From NCBI GenBank assembly GCA_034505795.1, contig JAPDQM010000003.1:22632-86631 (forward strand): a DNA stretch of 64,000 nt, written 5' to 3'. A program made the translations under genes and the position numbers. The first letter of the stretch is position 1. Each line of letters opens with the position of its first letter. The DNA is from Thermofontimicrobium_A sp034505795 (GTDB lineage: Bacteria; Zhuqueibacterota; Zhuqueibacteria; Thermofontimicrobiales; Thermofontimicrobiaceae). A model generated the notes under the pieces. That model had not been told where the DNA came from and searched no databases. It saw only the letters and a program-made list of their open reading frames with translations. This document shows positions 7,759 to 15,601 of this stretch, in pieces.

Positions 7759-8994
7759 ATGAAAAAGCTACTAATCTTTGTTTTCATAGCTATCATCAAT
7801 GTAGCGAATTGGGTTTCACCGACATTTTCTCAAAATGCTTCACTGCTGGAGAAATTGCAGGCAGAAATTTCAGCACTGATAGATTTCACCAAATTGTCGG
7901 TAGTCACTGTTTCGGCCAAATCGTCTCATTCGTATTTGGTCGATCGAGACGAGGGATTGCTGTCTTTTTTAAAGGATAGCCGCCAGGAAAAAAAAGATAA
8001 CCTCTGGACTATCGGTTCCGGAATCATTTACAATGCAGATGGTTATATCATCACCCGCGGCAGTATCCTGGCAGAATTCGAAAGCATTCGGGTTACCCTG
8101 TGGGATGGTCGTGAATGTGACGCCGAATATATTGGTATCGATGAAAATACTGGCCTTGCGGTATTAAAAATTGCGGCTGAAAATATCAAGCCTGCCACCT
8201 TCGGTGATTCTGATCGTGTATCGCTGTACTCGCTGGTGATGGTATTAGGCAATTCCATGGGAATCTCGCCATTTGCCTCTTTTGGACTGATTAATGGCTA
8301 TACCGCCGATGGCATTTTTATTTTCTCCGCGCCGGTGAATCCTGGGAATATTGGGGGCCCTGTCTTCAACCTCAAGGGTGAAATCATTGGCATTGTAACT
8401 GCTCAATTGGAGACCGATGCCGCCGCTCTGGCGCCTAAATATCTTGATTATGGTCGGCAGACGGGGTTAGCATTACCGATGAATCAGGTTTGGCAAATGG
8501 TGAATGAGGTCATTCAGATGCATCGGGAACAAAAGGGCTGGCTGGGCGTCGAATTCGATCCAGATTCCATTCGCAATAATAGCCTGGTAGTAAAGGACGT
8601 AAAGGCAGGATCCCCCGCCGCGCGAGTTGGCTTGAAAAAAGGCGATCGTTTGCTTCAATTCAATGAATCGGATCTGGCCACAATTGAGGTTGCGCGAACG
8701 CTCATTGAACAAACCAAGCCTGGGACGCATGTCTCGATCAATTTTATCCGTGACAATCGGCAACTCAAGGTTTTTCCGTGCATCGAGAAAAAGTGGCCGC
8801 TTGGCTTTAATGCACAAAAACCCCATCATCTTTCTTCCCGGCCGGCAGGTCAGACCAGCGAAGCTACACCGCCCTATCCCATAATTCTTTCTCCGGCGCG
8901 CTTCCAGCAGATGAACTCGCGCATGATTCAGATGGAAAACGAGATTAGAAGTCTTAAGAACCAATTGCAGCAAGCATCGCCAAAGCTGCCATAG
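7759..8994 (+). CDS. Catalytically dead HtrA/DegS-like protein with PDZ domain
   Basis: The 411-residue protein has a signal peptide (about 1-24), a trypsin-like S1C fold (about 83-250), one PDZ domain (about 258-345) and a C-terminal coiled coil (about 380-405). Aligned with the intact HtrA in this window (37893-39098), the catalytic His is S102 (TRGSIL instead of TNEHVV), the Asp is G132 (ENTGLAVLKI instead of YISDIALLKI) and the Ser is I198 (GNIGGP instead of GNSGGP). The surrounding fold motifs are conserved, so it appears to be a maintained pseudo-protease and not a decayed gene. It follows an ECF sigma and anti-sigma pair, where a DegS-like site-1 protease is found in the classical sigma-E pathway. 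A role as a PDZ-based sensor or scaffold is inference. Confidence 0.88.
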   Translation: MKKLLIFVFIAIINVANWVSPTFSQNASLLEKLQAEISALIDFTKLSVVTVSAKSSHSYLVDRDEGLLSFLKDSRQEKKDNLWTIGSGIIYNADGYIITRGSILAEFESIRVTLWDGRECDAEYIGIDENTGLAVLKIAAENIKPATFGDSDRVSLYSLVMVLGNSMGISPFASFGLINGYTADGIFIFSAPVNPGNIGGPVFNLKGEIIGIVTAQLETDAAALAPKYLDYGRQTGLALPMNQVWQMVNEVIQMHREQKGWLGVEFDPDSIRNNSLVVKDVKAGSPAARVGLKKGDRLLQFNESDLATIEVARTLIEQTKPGTHVSINFIRDNRQLKVFPCIEKKWPLGFNAQKPHHLSSRPAGQTSEATPPYPIILSPARFQQMNSRMIQMENEIRSLKNQLQQASPKLP

Positions 8995-9084
8995 AAGTAA
9001 CCTGCCAGGTCGCTTCCTCAAACCGATGCCACATGAACATATCCCGGCAATTAGTTAGCGGCGCAAAGACAATAGAAATTTTAA

Positions 9085-9112
9085 TTGACTTTTTCATATT
9101 TTTTGTTAAATT
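9085..9112 (+). promoter_or_regulatory. Promoter of the zinc-ribbon mini-protein
   Basis: TTGACT (9085-9090), a 16-base spacer and TAAATT (9107-9112), about 50 bases before the ATG at 9165. The -10 TAAATT recurs at other promoters in this window. Confidence 0.6.
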
Positions 9113-9164
9113 AGGGGGCTAAAATTTTGAACAATGATGGTTATAATTCTGATGGAGGATAATC

Positions 9165-9362
9165 ATGGCTAAAGATCGAAGTTTTGTAGCGAAACTTGCC
9201 AAAGGCACAAAGGAAGCCTTGAAAGCCAGACAGTGCCCTAAATGCGGCGAAGTGGCAACGGTCGTCAAACTGGTGGATTCCGAAAAGAATGCCTCCACCT
9301 GGCGCTTTAAGGAAAAATTTGTTCTCGTTTGCAAATGCAATGAAAAAGAAGTATATGCTTAG
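9165..9362 (+). CDS. Small zinc-ribbon protein of unknown function
   Basis: The 65-residue protein has a GGAGG ribosome site seven bases before the ATG and its own promoter. It is lysine-rich at the N terminus (KLAKGTKEALKARQ), then has a CPKCGE knuckle (C24, C27) and a second cysteine pair CKCN near the C terminus, so it probably binds one zinc ion. The fold resembles ribosomal-protein or RNA-binding zinc ribbons, but I do not recognise the family. It stands before rdgB with an 87-base gap. Start, promoter and composition make it a credible gene despite its size. Confidence 0.75.
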   Translation: MAKDRSFVAKLAKGTKEALKARQCPKCGEVATVVKLVDSEKNASTWRFKEKFVLVCKCNEKEVYA

Positions 9363-9449
9363 TGCACTCCCAATTCAAGCGCCGCTGCGTTGAGTTGAAG
9401 GTACGCTGACGTGACGTTGAAGACATTTTACCAAACATGAGAGAATCCA

Positions 9450-10052
9450 TTGAAGCTGGTTCTGGCCACTCGTAATGCTGATAAGGTGAGAGAGATCTGT
9501 GCCGCGCTCGAGGGGCTGGCACTGGAAGTGCTCACCCTTGATCAGTTTCCCCAGGTTCCTGACCTGATTGAGGATGGCCAAACGCTGGCTGAGAATGCAA
9601 TTAAAAAAGCTCGAACTGTCTATGAATTTACCCGCATGTTATCCCTGGCAGATGACACGGGCCTGGAGGTAGATTTTTTGGATGGTGCGCCAGGCGTTTA
9701 TTCCAGTCGCTTTGCTGGCCCTGGTGCCACCTATGATGACAATGTTCAAAAATTATTGCAGCGGCTGCGCAAGGTTCCTCATGAGCAGCGAACCGCACGT
9801 TTCCGTTGTGTCATCGCGTTCGTTGGGCCGGAGGTGGAGCAGCTTGTGGAAGGTGTTTGTGAGGGTATAATTCTGGAACAGAAGCGCGGCCAGGGTGGAT
9901 TCGGTTATGATCCCGTTTTTTATGTTCCACAACTTAGCCAGACCTTTGCTGAAATGCCCCTGGCAGTCAAAAATAAAATTAGCCATCGCGGTATTGCCTT
10001 GCAAAAAGCCCGTGCGCTTCTGGAGGAATGGCTTGCATCTTCACAGCGATAG
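9450..10052 (+). CDS. rdgB: XTP/dITP pyrophosphatase (RdgB/HAM1 family)
   Basis: This 200-residue enzyme removes non-canonical purine nucleotides (ITP, XTP and their deoxy forms) by hydrolysing them to monophosphate and pyrophosphate, which keeps inosine and xanthosine out of DNA and RNA. Family motifs are ATRNADKV at the N terminus, the catalytic region SLADDTGLEVDFLDGAPGVY, SSRFAG, GFGYDPVF and SHRGIALQKA at the C terminus. Length is typical. The only start that places the first strand correctly is a TTG at 9450; no ATG is available in this frame. Proximity to an EndoQ-like protein, which acts on deaminated bases, is suggestive only. Confidence 0.95.
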   Translation: MKLVLATRNADKVREICAALEGLALEVLTLDQFPQVPDLIEDGQTLAENAIKKARTVYEFTRMLSLADDTGLEVDFLDGAPGVYSSRFAGPGATYDDNVQKLLQRLRKVPHEQRTARFRCVIAFVGPEVEQLVEGVCEGIILEQKRGQGGFGYDPVFYVPQLSQTFAEMPLAVKNKISHRGIALQKARALLEEWLASSQR

Positions 10053-10168
10053 ATGGGCCTGGCTGAAACACCGACGAAAGCTGCCACCTGCGATGACAGC
10101 TTAGTAATATTATCATGAGTTGACCATAGATGCACATCATTCGCCAGCGAGAGCTTCTAAAAAAACTC

Positions 10169-10197
10169 TTGCATTTGGCAACGAAATGCATTATATT
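10169..10197 (+). promoter_or_regulatory. Promoter of tRNA-Pro
   Basis: TTGCAT (10169-10174), 17 bases, TATATT (10192-10197), ending 18 bases before the tRNA. An inverted repeat (TGCATTT / AAATGCA) overlaps the -35 and spacer. Confidence 0.65.
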
Positions 10198-10214
10198 TTT
10201 TTCAGCTTCATCTG

Positions 10215-10289
10215 CGGGGCGTAGCGCAGTCCGGGTAGCGCGCCTGCTTTGGGAGCAGGAGGTCCCGAGTTCAAATCTCGGCGCCCCGA
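10215..10289 (+). tRNA. tRNA-Pro (anticodon TGG)
   Basis: A full cloverleaf can be drawn. The acceptor stem CGGGGCG (10215-10221) pairs with CGCCCCG (10282-10288), with A as discriminator base. The D stem is GCGC/GCGC, the anticodon stem CCTGC/GCAGG with loop TTTGGGA (anticodon TGG), and the T stem CCGAG/CTCGG with loop TTCAAAT. The 3' CCA is not encoded. A promoter precedes it and a terminator follows within 20 bases, so it is an independent transcription unit. Confidence 0.97.
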
Positions 10290-10304
10290 CAATTGATATT
10301 TATC

Positions 10305-10331
10305 AAACCCATCGCCAGTCGATGGGTTTTT
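10305..10331 (+). terminator. Rho-independent terminator of tRNA-Pro
   Basis: AAACCCATCG (10305-10314) pairs perfectly with CGATGGGTTT (10320-10329) around a five-base loop and runs into five T. It lies just after the tRNA and before the DUF1460 gene. Confidence 0.88.
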
Positions 10332-10364
10332 CATTTCCACGACGTTAACAATTGGGCAGCTAAG

Positions 10365-11252
10365 ATGAAATGGCTATGGTTGATCGCTGGAATTATGGGG
10401 CTATTCAATCCTGCATTCCCAGTAGAAAAGTTCAATACTTCCTCGAAATTTCAAAAACATTTCCAATATTTTTCCAGGAAAGAAGTAAATCAATTCTTAG
10501 AGACATTGCAGCGGGAAGGGGTACAATTTGAAGATCGCATTCGTGTAATCGCAACAGCACGGTTGGGAACGCCGTTCGAGTGGCAAGCCATTGGCGAGGG
10601 TAGCGGGATAGAACCCGCCCCCATCTTTCGCATCGATCGAACCAATTGTACCGCATTTATTCTGACCACGATGGCCTTAGCCAGCGCCCAAAGTTTTCAC
10701 CAGGCAGAATCCTTAATGACCTATTTGAATTACTATCCGCTGCCAGCAGGACAGAACCCGGTTTCGTATCACAACCGCATTCATTTTACCTCGGATCGAC
10801 TGCTTACTTCGCCCTATTTCGAAATAATTACGAATGCAATTGCTGAACCGACGATGCTGGACACAGCCCGGGTGATCCTGAACCGGCAGGAAGATGGCAC
10901 TCACTTTTTGCCATTGGATTGGGAAAAGGAAGTGGAACTGGCTTATATACCTAGAACACATATTACGCCTGCGCTGTTGCAGCGACTACCGGCGGTCTGT
11001 GGTGTTGCCGTGGTGCAGAAGGAATTATTCAAAAATGGAATAATTATTGGGCATGAAGGCATCCTGTTGGATGGGAAGGATTTTATCCACTCATCCAAAT
11101 ATACCCGCCGCGTGGTTCGCGAAGATTTCTATCGCTACACCCGAAAGCGAAAAAAATATGTGCTGACCCCAGTCTGCGATGGCATCGTATTATATCAGAT
11201 GAAACCCGTGACGCCAGTTCATAGCTTATCGGTTCAACCGCAAAAACCATAG
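10365..11252 (+). CDS. DUF1460 N-acetylmuramoyl-L-alanine amidase-like protein
   Basis: The 295-residue protein matches the pattern of DUF1460 proteins, an NlpC/P60-like cysteine peptidase group thought to act on peptidoglycan fragments. It has a signal peptide (1-19, MKWLWLIAGIMG...), the nucleophile region RTNCTAFILTTMALA with C95, a SYHNRIHFTSDRL motif, and a later GHEGILLDGKDFIHSS stretch likely to hold the catalytic His. The frame extends upstream to 10293, but that part overlaps the tRNA terminator. The ATG at 10365 starts directly on a signal peptide and is preferred. It would act in the periplasm. It has no obvious operon partners. Confidence 0.82.
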   Translation: MKWLWLIAGIMGLFNPAFPVEKFNTSSKFQKHFQYFSRKEVNQFLETLQREGVQFEDRIRVIATARLGTPFEWQAIGEGSGIEPAPIFRIDRTNCTAFILTTMALASAQSFHQAESLMTYLNYYPLPAGQNPVSYHNRIHFTSDRLLTSPYFEIITNAIAEPTMLDTARVILNRQEDGTHFLPLDWEKEVELAYIPRTHITPALLQRLPAVCGVAVVQKELFKNGIIIGHEGILLDGKDFIHSSKYTRRVVREDFYRYTRKRKKYVLTPVCDGIVLYQMKPVTPVHSLSVQPQKP

Positions 11253-11277
11253 TCAGCCTTTGGTAGCATCGTCACGT

Positions 11278-11880
11278 TTAAGATCGGCTTACGATTGGAC
11301 GAAAATTCAAATTGAGCACCACCGAAATGCCTTCGAGGGTGATTCGAACGTCCGGCGTTACTGCGTCCAAATTAAGCCGAAGCCAATAGTTATCCGGCGA
11401 GACAGTTATGGGGATGGGCTGATTCAGATCGGCTTGTATCTTATCTAGCGTCCTATGGAGGTCTATTTTTAGGTTGTCTTTTAATGCTGCGATGAGATGG
11501 CGATTGAAAATAGTGCGCAGCATGTTGTCAGCAAATGGCGGCAGGTTGGGCAGATCCAGCTTAACCAATTCTGGTTCCAGCAATTGGAGAAAACCATCGG
11601 CGAAAATCAACCTGGCTTCCAATCGCAGCTTTGCTCCGCCGATGCGAACATCGGGTGCATTGTTCACATTCAGCCGACCAGTGCCTCGGAGCGACAGGCA
11701 GAGACGATCGGAGGGTGCTACGCTCACCTGAATCGCTTCAATGCTTAGCGGATCAGTGGGATGTTGTGAATAATGTAAACCACCCAATTCCCCTTCAAAG
11801 TAAGGCAGCTCAATTTTGGGTGGCCAGGAGATGCTTGCCAGGTCAAGTTGTATTTCCAGAGCTAATTTTGATGGTGGCAT
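11278..11880 (-). CDS. DUF4403-like (TULIP-type?) protein, short form
   Basis: The 200-residue protein is last in a five-gene minus-strand run. Its C-terminal half (about 120-200: NMLRTIFNRHLIAALKDNLK, then a strand-rich segment ending in LNLNFRPIV) resembles the repeated beta-rich unit of DUF4403 proteins, which may be lipid-binding, but it is less than half their usual length and has no signal peptide. The ATG at 11880 is chosen because an AAGGAGG ribosome site lies just upstream; the longer frame to 11994 would overlap the preceding gene. Gap to that gene is 16 bases, so they are co-transcribed. The family assignment is weak and the existence of the gene is likely. Confidence 0.6.
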   Translation of the reverse strand: MPPSKLALEIQLDLASISWPPKIELPYFEGELGGLHYSQHPTDPLSIEAIQVSVAPSDRLCLSLRGTGRLNVNNAPDVRIGGAKLRLEARLIFADGFLQLLEPELVKLDLPNLPPFADNMLRTIFNRHLIAALKDNLKIDLHRTLDKIQADLNQPIPITVSPDNYWLRLNLDAVTPDVRITLEGISVVLNLNFRPIVSRS

Positions 11881-11896
11881 TTGAATTCCTCCTTGG

Positions 11897-13621
11897 CTAA
11901 AAGAGTGCTTTGCCATCCAGATTGGGGGGATGGATTCCAAATTGCCCGACAATGGTTGGTGTGATATCATAAATCCGGGCCTGTTGCACCACACCGCTGG
12001 TATAGCTGCCCGCAGCAGCCTTTTTCATTAACTTGCGATTGAACGGGGTGGCAAAAATTAAGGGGACGTATGAATCGCTAGGATATAAGCTGCCATGAGT
12101 CGACCGCATCCGATGACTTTTTTCAAAGCGAAAGTCGTGTTGATAATTGATCAACAGAATTATGTCGCCGCTATTATCCCCATACATTTCCTGTAGTCGG
12201 TCAACGGCTAAGATGTAGCCCTGCTTGTCGCCAAAATTCGATTTCAGCGCCGCAATATGATCGCCAGCCCGATGTTGATCGTAATGGTAGACTTGATAAA
12301 CATTCTTTTCATAATCTTTGAAGAGAATATAATCCAGGGCATTGGCCAGAAAATTGTTAACGGTGGAAATACCCTGGTTGGCCTTGCTAAACTCCTGGAG
12401 CAGCTCGCGCAGATCTTTGAACGTTGGTTGTTCCTGCCAATCGATCTTTTCCCCGCGCGCTCGATACCCAAAAATGCCCCTTCGGATATAGATTTGAGCG
12501 GCTGCAGCAGTGACGGTGATAATGGCGTTGCAGGATGATTCGATTTCGCCATATTCTCCTTTGCCCAATACATCGTAGCCACAGCGTTTCAGCAGCGCTT
12601 TCACTTCGGCACGCGTAATCCGTTTGGCATCGTTCAATTCGGCGCCGGTATGTCCATGGTCTGAACAAATGACGAATAGCGTGTCATCCAGCGGCGCAAA
12701 TTTGGAGAGGCTGGTCCAGGTTCTCAAGAACCGCCCCAATTGAGTATCAACCGTGTTGATCAGGTAGTCCCGCTGAGCGATGAGATCGCCATGATCTTGC
12801 AGTTCACCCCGGAGGTGGATGTGCGCCTGGTGATCGTGCCCGCCGAAATAGAGGGTGAATAGATTGGGCGGTGCATGCTTGTGTCGCACAAAATCTTCCA
12901 GATAGCGAATGGCATCGTCCATCATCTCCCCGTCGAAATTTTCTCGATAGTCACCAATACCATCGGCAGCCCGCTCGGTGATAAATTGCGTTTGATTAAA
13001 AATGTCGGGGATAATCCAATCGATCGTTTTGGGATCTGCGCCATCAAAGCGCCAGGGCAGACGCCACGGAAAAACACCAACGATATGGTTCACGGCGCCC
13101 TTATTTTGTGATACGAAAAGATTATAGCAGACGGCACATTTGTACTGTTCATGAAGGTAGTCGTAGATTGTCTGCGTGCCGCGGTTCATCATGCGACTCC
13201 CGCTCCCCTCATTCATAAAAAAACTCAGTGCTTCAAATTTTGAGTAATTCTCAGTCTTGCCTTTGGCCCCTACCGAGCGCCCCATCCGATCGAAGTGAAA
13301 GTTAGCGGTTATGCCATGGTGTTTGGGAAAAAGACCGGTAAAGATGGATGTCTGGCAAGGATAAGTATAGGATGGAAACGCGGTCACGCAGCGATTTACG
13401 ACAATAGATTCACTCTGAGTAACATTGTAATCACCGGACAGCGTAATGGCATCGGGAGAGCTGATTTTTTCCAGGCTGAGGCTGCCCACAATTTTTGATA
13501 GGTTGGGTAGGCGCCTGTTGGTATCCTCGCGGAGACTATCCTCGGCCAGCGTGTTATAAAGAACATCGCGACGCAAGCCATCGATGTCTATGATGACGAC
13601 ATGTCGGATTTGATCGGCCAT
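11897..13621 (-). CDS. Alkaline phosphatase-superfamily phosphodiesterase
   Basis: The roughly 574-residue protein belongs to the type I phosphodiesterase/nucleotide pyrophosphatase group. It shows the first metal motif VVIIDIDGLRRDVL, the nucleophile region YPCQTSIFTGLFPKHHGI (Thr nucleophile), FGGHDHQAHIH and the final SDHGHT metal ligands. There is no signal peptide, so it should be cytoplasmic, unlike most nucleotide pyrophosphatases. The substrate is unknown; phosphate or sulfate esters, phosphonates and phosphoglycerol are all used in the superfamily. The frame opens at a GTG (13627), but the ATG at 13621 is better spaced from the AAGGAAGGG ribosome site. It lies between a membrane protein and a DUF4403-like protein in one operon. 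Confidence 0.85.
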   Translation of the reverse strand: MADQIRHVVIIDIDGLRRDVLYNTLAEDSLREDTNRRLPNLSKIVGSLSLEKISSPDAITLSGDYNVTQSESIVVNRCVTAFPSYTYPCQTSIFTGLFPKHHGITANFHFDRMGRSVGAKGKTENYSKFEALSFFMNEGSGSRMMNRGTQTIYDYLHEQYKCAVCYNLFVSQNKGAVNHIVGVFPWRLPWRFDGADPKTIDWIIPDIFNQTQFITERAADGIGDYRENFDGEMMDDAIRYLEDFVRHKHAPPNLFTLYFGGHDHQAHIHLRGELQDHGDLIAQRDYLINTVDTQLGRFLRTWTSLSKFAPLDDTLFVICSDHGHTGAELNDAKRITRAEVKALLKRCGYDVLGKGEYGEIESSCNAIITVTAAAAQIYIRRGIFGYRARGEKIDWQEQPTFKDLRELLQEFSKANQGISTVNNFLANALDYILFKDYEKNVYQVYHYDQHRAGDHIAALKSNFGDKQGYILAVDRLQEMYGDNSGDIILLINYQHDFRFEKSHRMRSTHGSLYPSDSYVPLIFATPFNRKLMKKAAAGSYTSGVVQQARIYDITPTIVGQFGIHPPNLDGKALF

Positions 13622-13683
13622 CTTCACCCTTCCTTTCTATTTGCTTTTCAAAACTCAATGATTGGTTGGTATCGCCAAAGATG

Positions 13684-14526
13684 TCAGACTCGTTTTTTTG
13701 CAACCGGCTTCAGTTTTTCAGCACCAGCTTCATTATTCCAATGCGGACAATACTTGATGGCATCGCTGCCGCCGGTTTCACAGGTCGCCCAAATTTCCGG
13801 GGTGATCTTTTTTTCCAGCATGTGCTTGTGAACAAACGGGCAAAATGACGGCCGCACGCCCTCCAGCAATTCCTTGATCATCTTGCTCAGTTCGATACCA
13901 TCCACCGGGTAGGAGGTTTTAAAAATATTTTTGTGAATGCGATCCAGGTCCAGATAGAGCGAGGTCAAAATAGAGGAAACGCGCGAGACATAATGGTTAT
14001 AATACAGGCTGCGCTCATAATCCTGGGCGATGTAGAGCATTTGGGTTTTGCGTCGCGCTCGTCGCACGATCAAGCGGTTGAACAGATACCCGGCAGCAGC
14101 CAAAACCAGAGCAATTCCGGTGAGCGTAATTGGCGCTGCCCCCATGAGTTGGCCAATTGTCAGGCCACCAGCCGCGCTGATGGTCATGGTAGGGACCGAC
14201 TGCATAAAGTCCTTGGCTTTTTCACCAAATGTGAGGCTCTCTTTGATGGACTCAAGGTACGCCAGGCGGAGCTTTTCATTTTCTTGAAAATTGAGTTCCC
14301 GTCCTTTGTAGACAATGTCCAGGCTGCGCAAACATGCGTTCATGGTAGCAACGACGCTGGTGATGTATTTTTTTTCATCCCCTTCGGCCTGGTCGATGAT
14401 ATCCTTCAAGCTGGCATCGACCAGCGTTGCGGTCTCGCGTGATTGTTCGTCATTGGAAAATTTGCCGGTCTGTGCCCAGACCATACGAATGGCAGTCATC
14501 GGCGGAAGTAGATTGGTACTGGCCAT
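13684..14526 (-). CDS. Membrane protein of unknown function with C-terminal cysteine cluster
   Basis: I do not recognise the family of this 280-residue protein. The N-terminal third is helical and charged. Two hydrophobic segments follow at about 115-150 (ISAAGGLTIGQLMGA and ITLTGIALVLAAAGYLF), then RRARRKTQ, which would favour a cytoplasmic location for what follows, and a helical region. Near the C terminus there are CPFVHKH, CETG and CPHW, enough Cys and His to bind zinc or another metal. An AAAGGAG ribosome site precedes the ATG. It is 18 bases after the radical SAM gene and 62 before the phosphodiesterase, so it belongs to the same transcript. Confidence 0.75.
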   Translation of the reverse strand: MASTNLLPPMTAIRMVWAQTGKFSNDEQSRETATLVDASLKDIIDQAEGDEKKYITSVVATMNACLRSLDIVYKGRELNFQENEKLRLAYLESIKESLTFGEKAKDFMQSVPTMTISAAGGLTIGQLMGAAPITLTGIALVLAAAGYLFNRLIVRRARRKTQMLYIAQDYERSLYYNHYVSRVSSILTSLYLDLDRIHKNIFKTSYPVDGIELSKMIKELLEGVRPSFCPFVHKHMLEKKITPEIWATCETGGSDAIKYCPHWNNEAGAEKLKPVAKKRV

Positions 14527-14544
14527 ATAAGTGGTCTCCTTTTG

Positions 14545-15576
14545 TCAATGATGATCGTTTCCGTGAAATAGACCATCGACCCTGGTATCACAATATTTAC
14601 AATTTCCGGATAGAATATTATTCTCGATAATCTGATAACCGAATCGTTCGATGAGGAGCTTGCCACAGGCGTGACAGTAGGTGTTCTCTGCTTGATTGCC
14701 CGGCACATTGCCCAGATAAACGTAGCGCAGCCCCTGGTTACGACCGATGGCGTGAGCTTGCTCCAGCGTCGACAGCGGGGTTGGCGGATGATCCTGCATC
14801 TGGTACTGGGGATAAAAGCGACTGATGTGCCAGGGCGTCTCCGGCCCTAACTCATTACTGATAAAACCGGCGATTTGCTGAAGCTCCTGGGGGGAATCAT
14901 TCTCGCCTGGAATAATCAGGGTGGTGATTTCAACCCAGATATTGAGTTGCTTCATGAGCTTGAGCGTTTCCAGAACTGGAGCCATTTTAGCGCCGGCAAA
15001 TTTTTTATAAAAATTATCGCTGAAGCTTTTTAGATCCACATTAGCCGCATCGATATATTCGCTGATGAACCGCAATGGCTCTGGATTGATGTATCCATTG
15101 GTCACCAAAACGTTTAGCAATCCTGCTTCGTGTGCCAGCCGCGCGGAATAATAGGCATACTCAAAGTAGATGGTTGGTTCGGTGTAGGTATAGGCAATAG
15201 AGCGACAGTTGTTGCGCTGGGCCATGGTCACAATGTCCTCGGGATTGATCTCCTGGCCGTAATATTTTAAATCCCCACTTTTATTCACCTGGGAGATGTC
15301 ATGGTTCTGGCAGAACTTGCAGTGGAAATTGCAGCCAACAGTGGCCAGGGAGAATGAACCTGTGCCAGGTGCTACATGAAACAGCGGTTTTTTTTCAATT
15401 GGATCAACATGTACAGCAATGGCATGGCCATAGACCAGCGAATAGAGACGACCGGCGATGTTCTTGCGGACGCCACAAATGCCGATCTGCTCGTTTTTTA
15501 GTTTGCAGAAATGAGGACATAATTCGCAGATCACCCGATCCTGCTCCAGTTGGCGATAAAACATGGCTTCTCTCAT
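14545..15576 (-). CDS. amrS: AmmeMemoRadiSam system radical SAM enzyme
   Basis: The 343-residue radical SAM enzyme has the family layout: N-terminal cysteines C17, C20, C24 and C34, the [4Fe-4S] motif C82-x3-C86-x2-C89 (GCNFHCKFCQNHDIS), the YTYTEPTIYFEY region, and a C-terminal pair of CxxC knuckles (CHAC, CKYC) that suggest a metal-binding tail. The AmmeMemoRadiSam set usually consists of this enzyme, a Memo-like protein and an AMMECR1-domain protein; the other two are not in this window. The biochemical role of the family is unsettled. Here it lies 25 bases after queH and 18 before a membrane protein, in a five-gene operon. The ATG at 15576 follows a GGAGG. Confidence 0.9.
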   Translation of the reverse strand: MREAMFYRQLEQDRVICELCPHFCKLKNEQIGICGVRKNIAGRLYSLVYGHAIAVHVDPIEKKPLFHVAPGTGSFSLATVGCNFHCKFCQNHDISQVNKSGDLKYYGQEINPEDIVTMAQRNNCRSIAYTYTEPTIYFEYAYYSARLAHEAGLLNVLVTNGYINPEPLRFISEYIDAANVDLKSFSDNFYKKFAGAKMAPVLETLKLMKQLNIWVEITTLIIPGENDSPQELQQIAGFISNELGPETPWHISRFYPQYQMQDHPPTPLSTLEQAHAIGRNQGLRYVYLGNVPGNQAENTYCHACGKLLIERFGYQIIENNILSGNCKYCDTRVDGLFHGNDHH

Positions 15577-15601
15577 ACCCCACTCCTCCAGTTCCTGAGG
15601 C

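Noticed and set aside
10053..10214. Insertion site of a mobile island at tRNA-Pro
   Set aside because: No integrase or direct repeat of the tRNA 3' end is seen downstream; the tRNA is followed by its own terminator and an ordinary gene.
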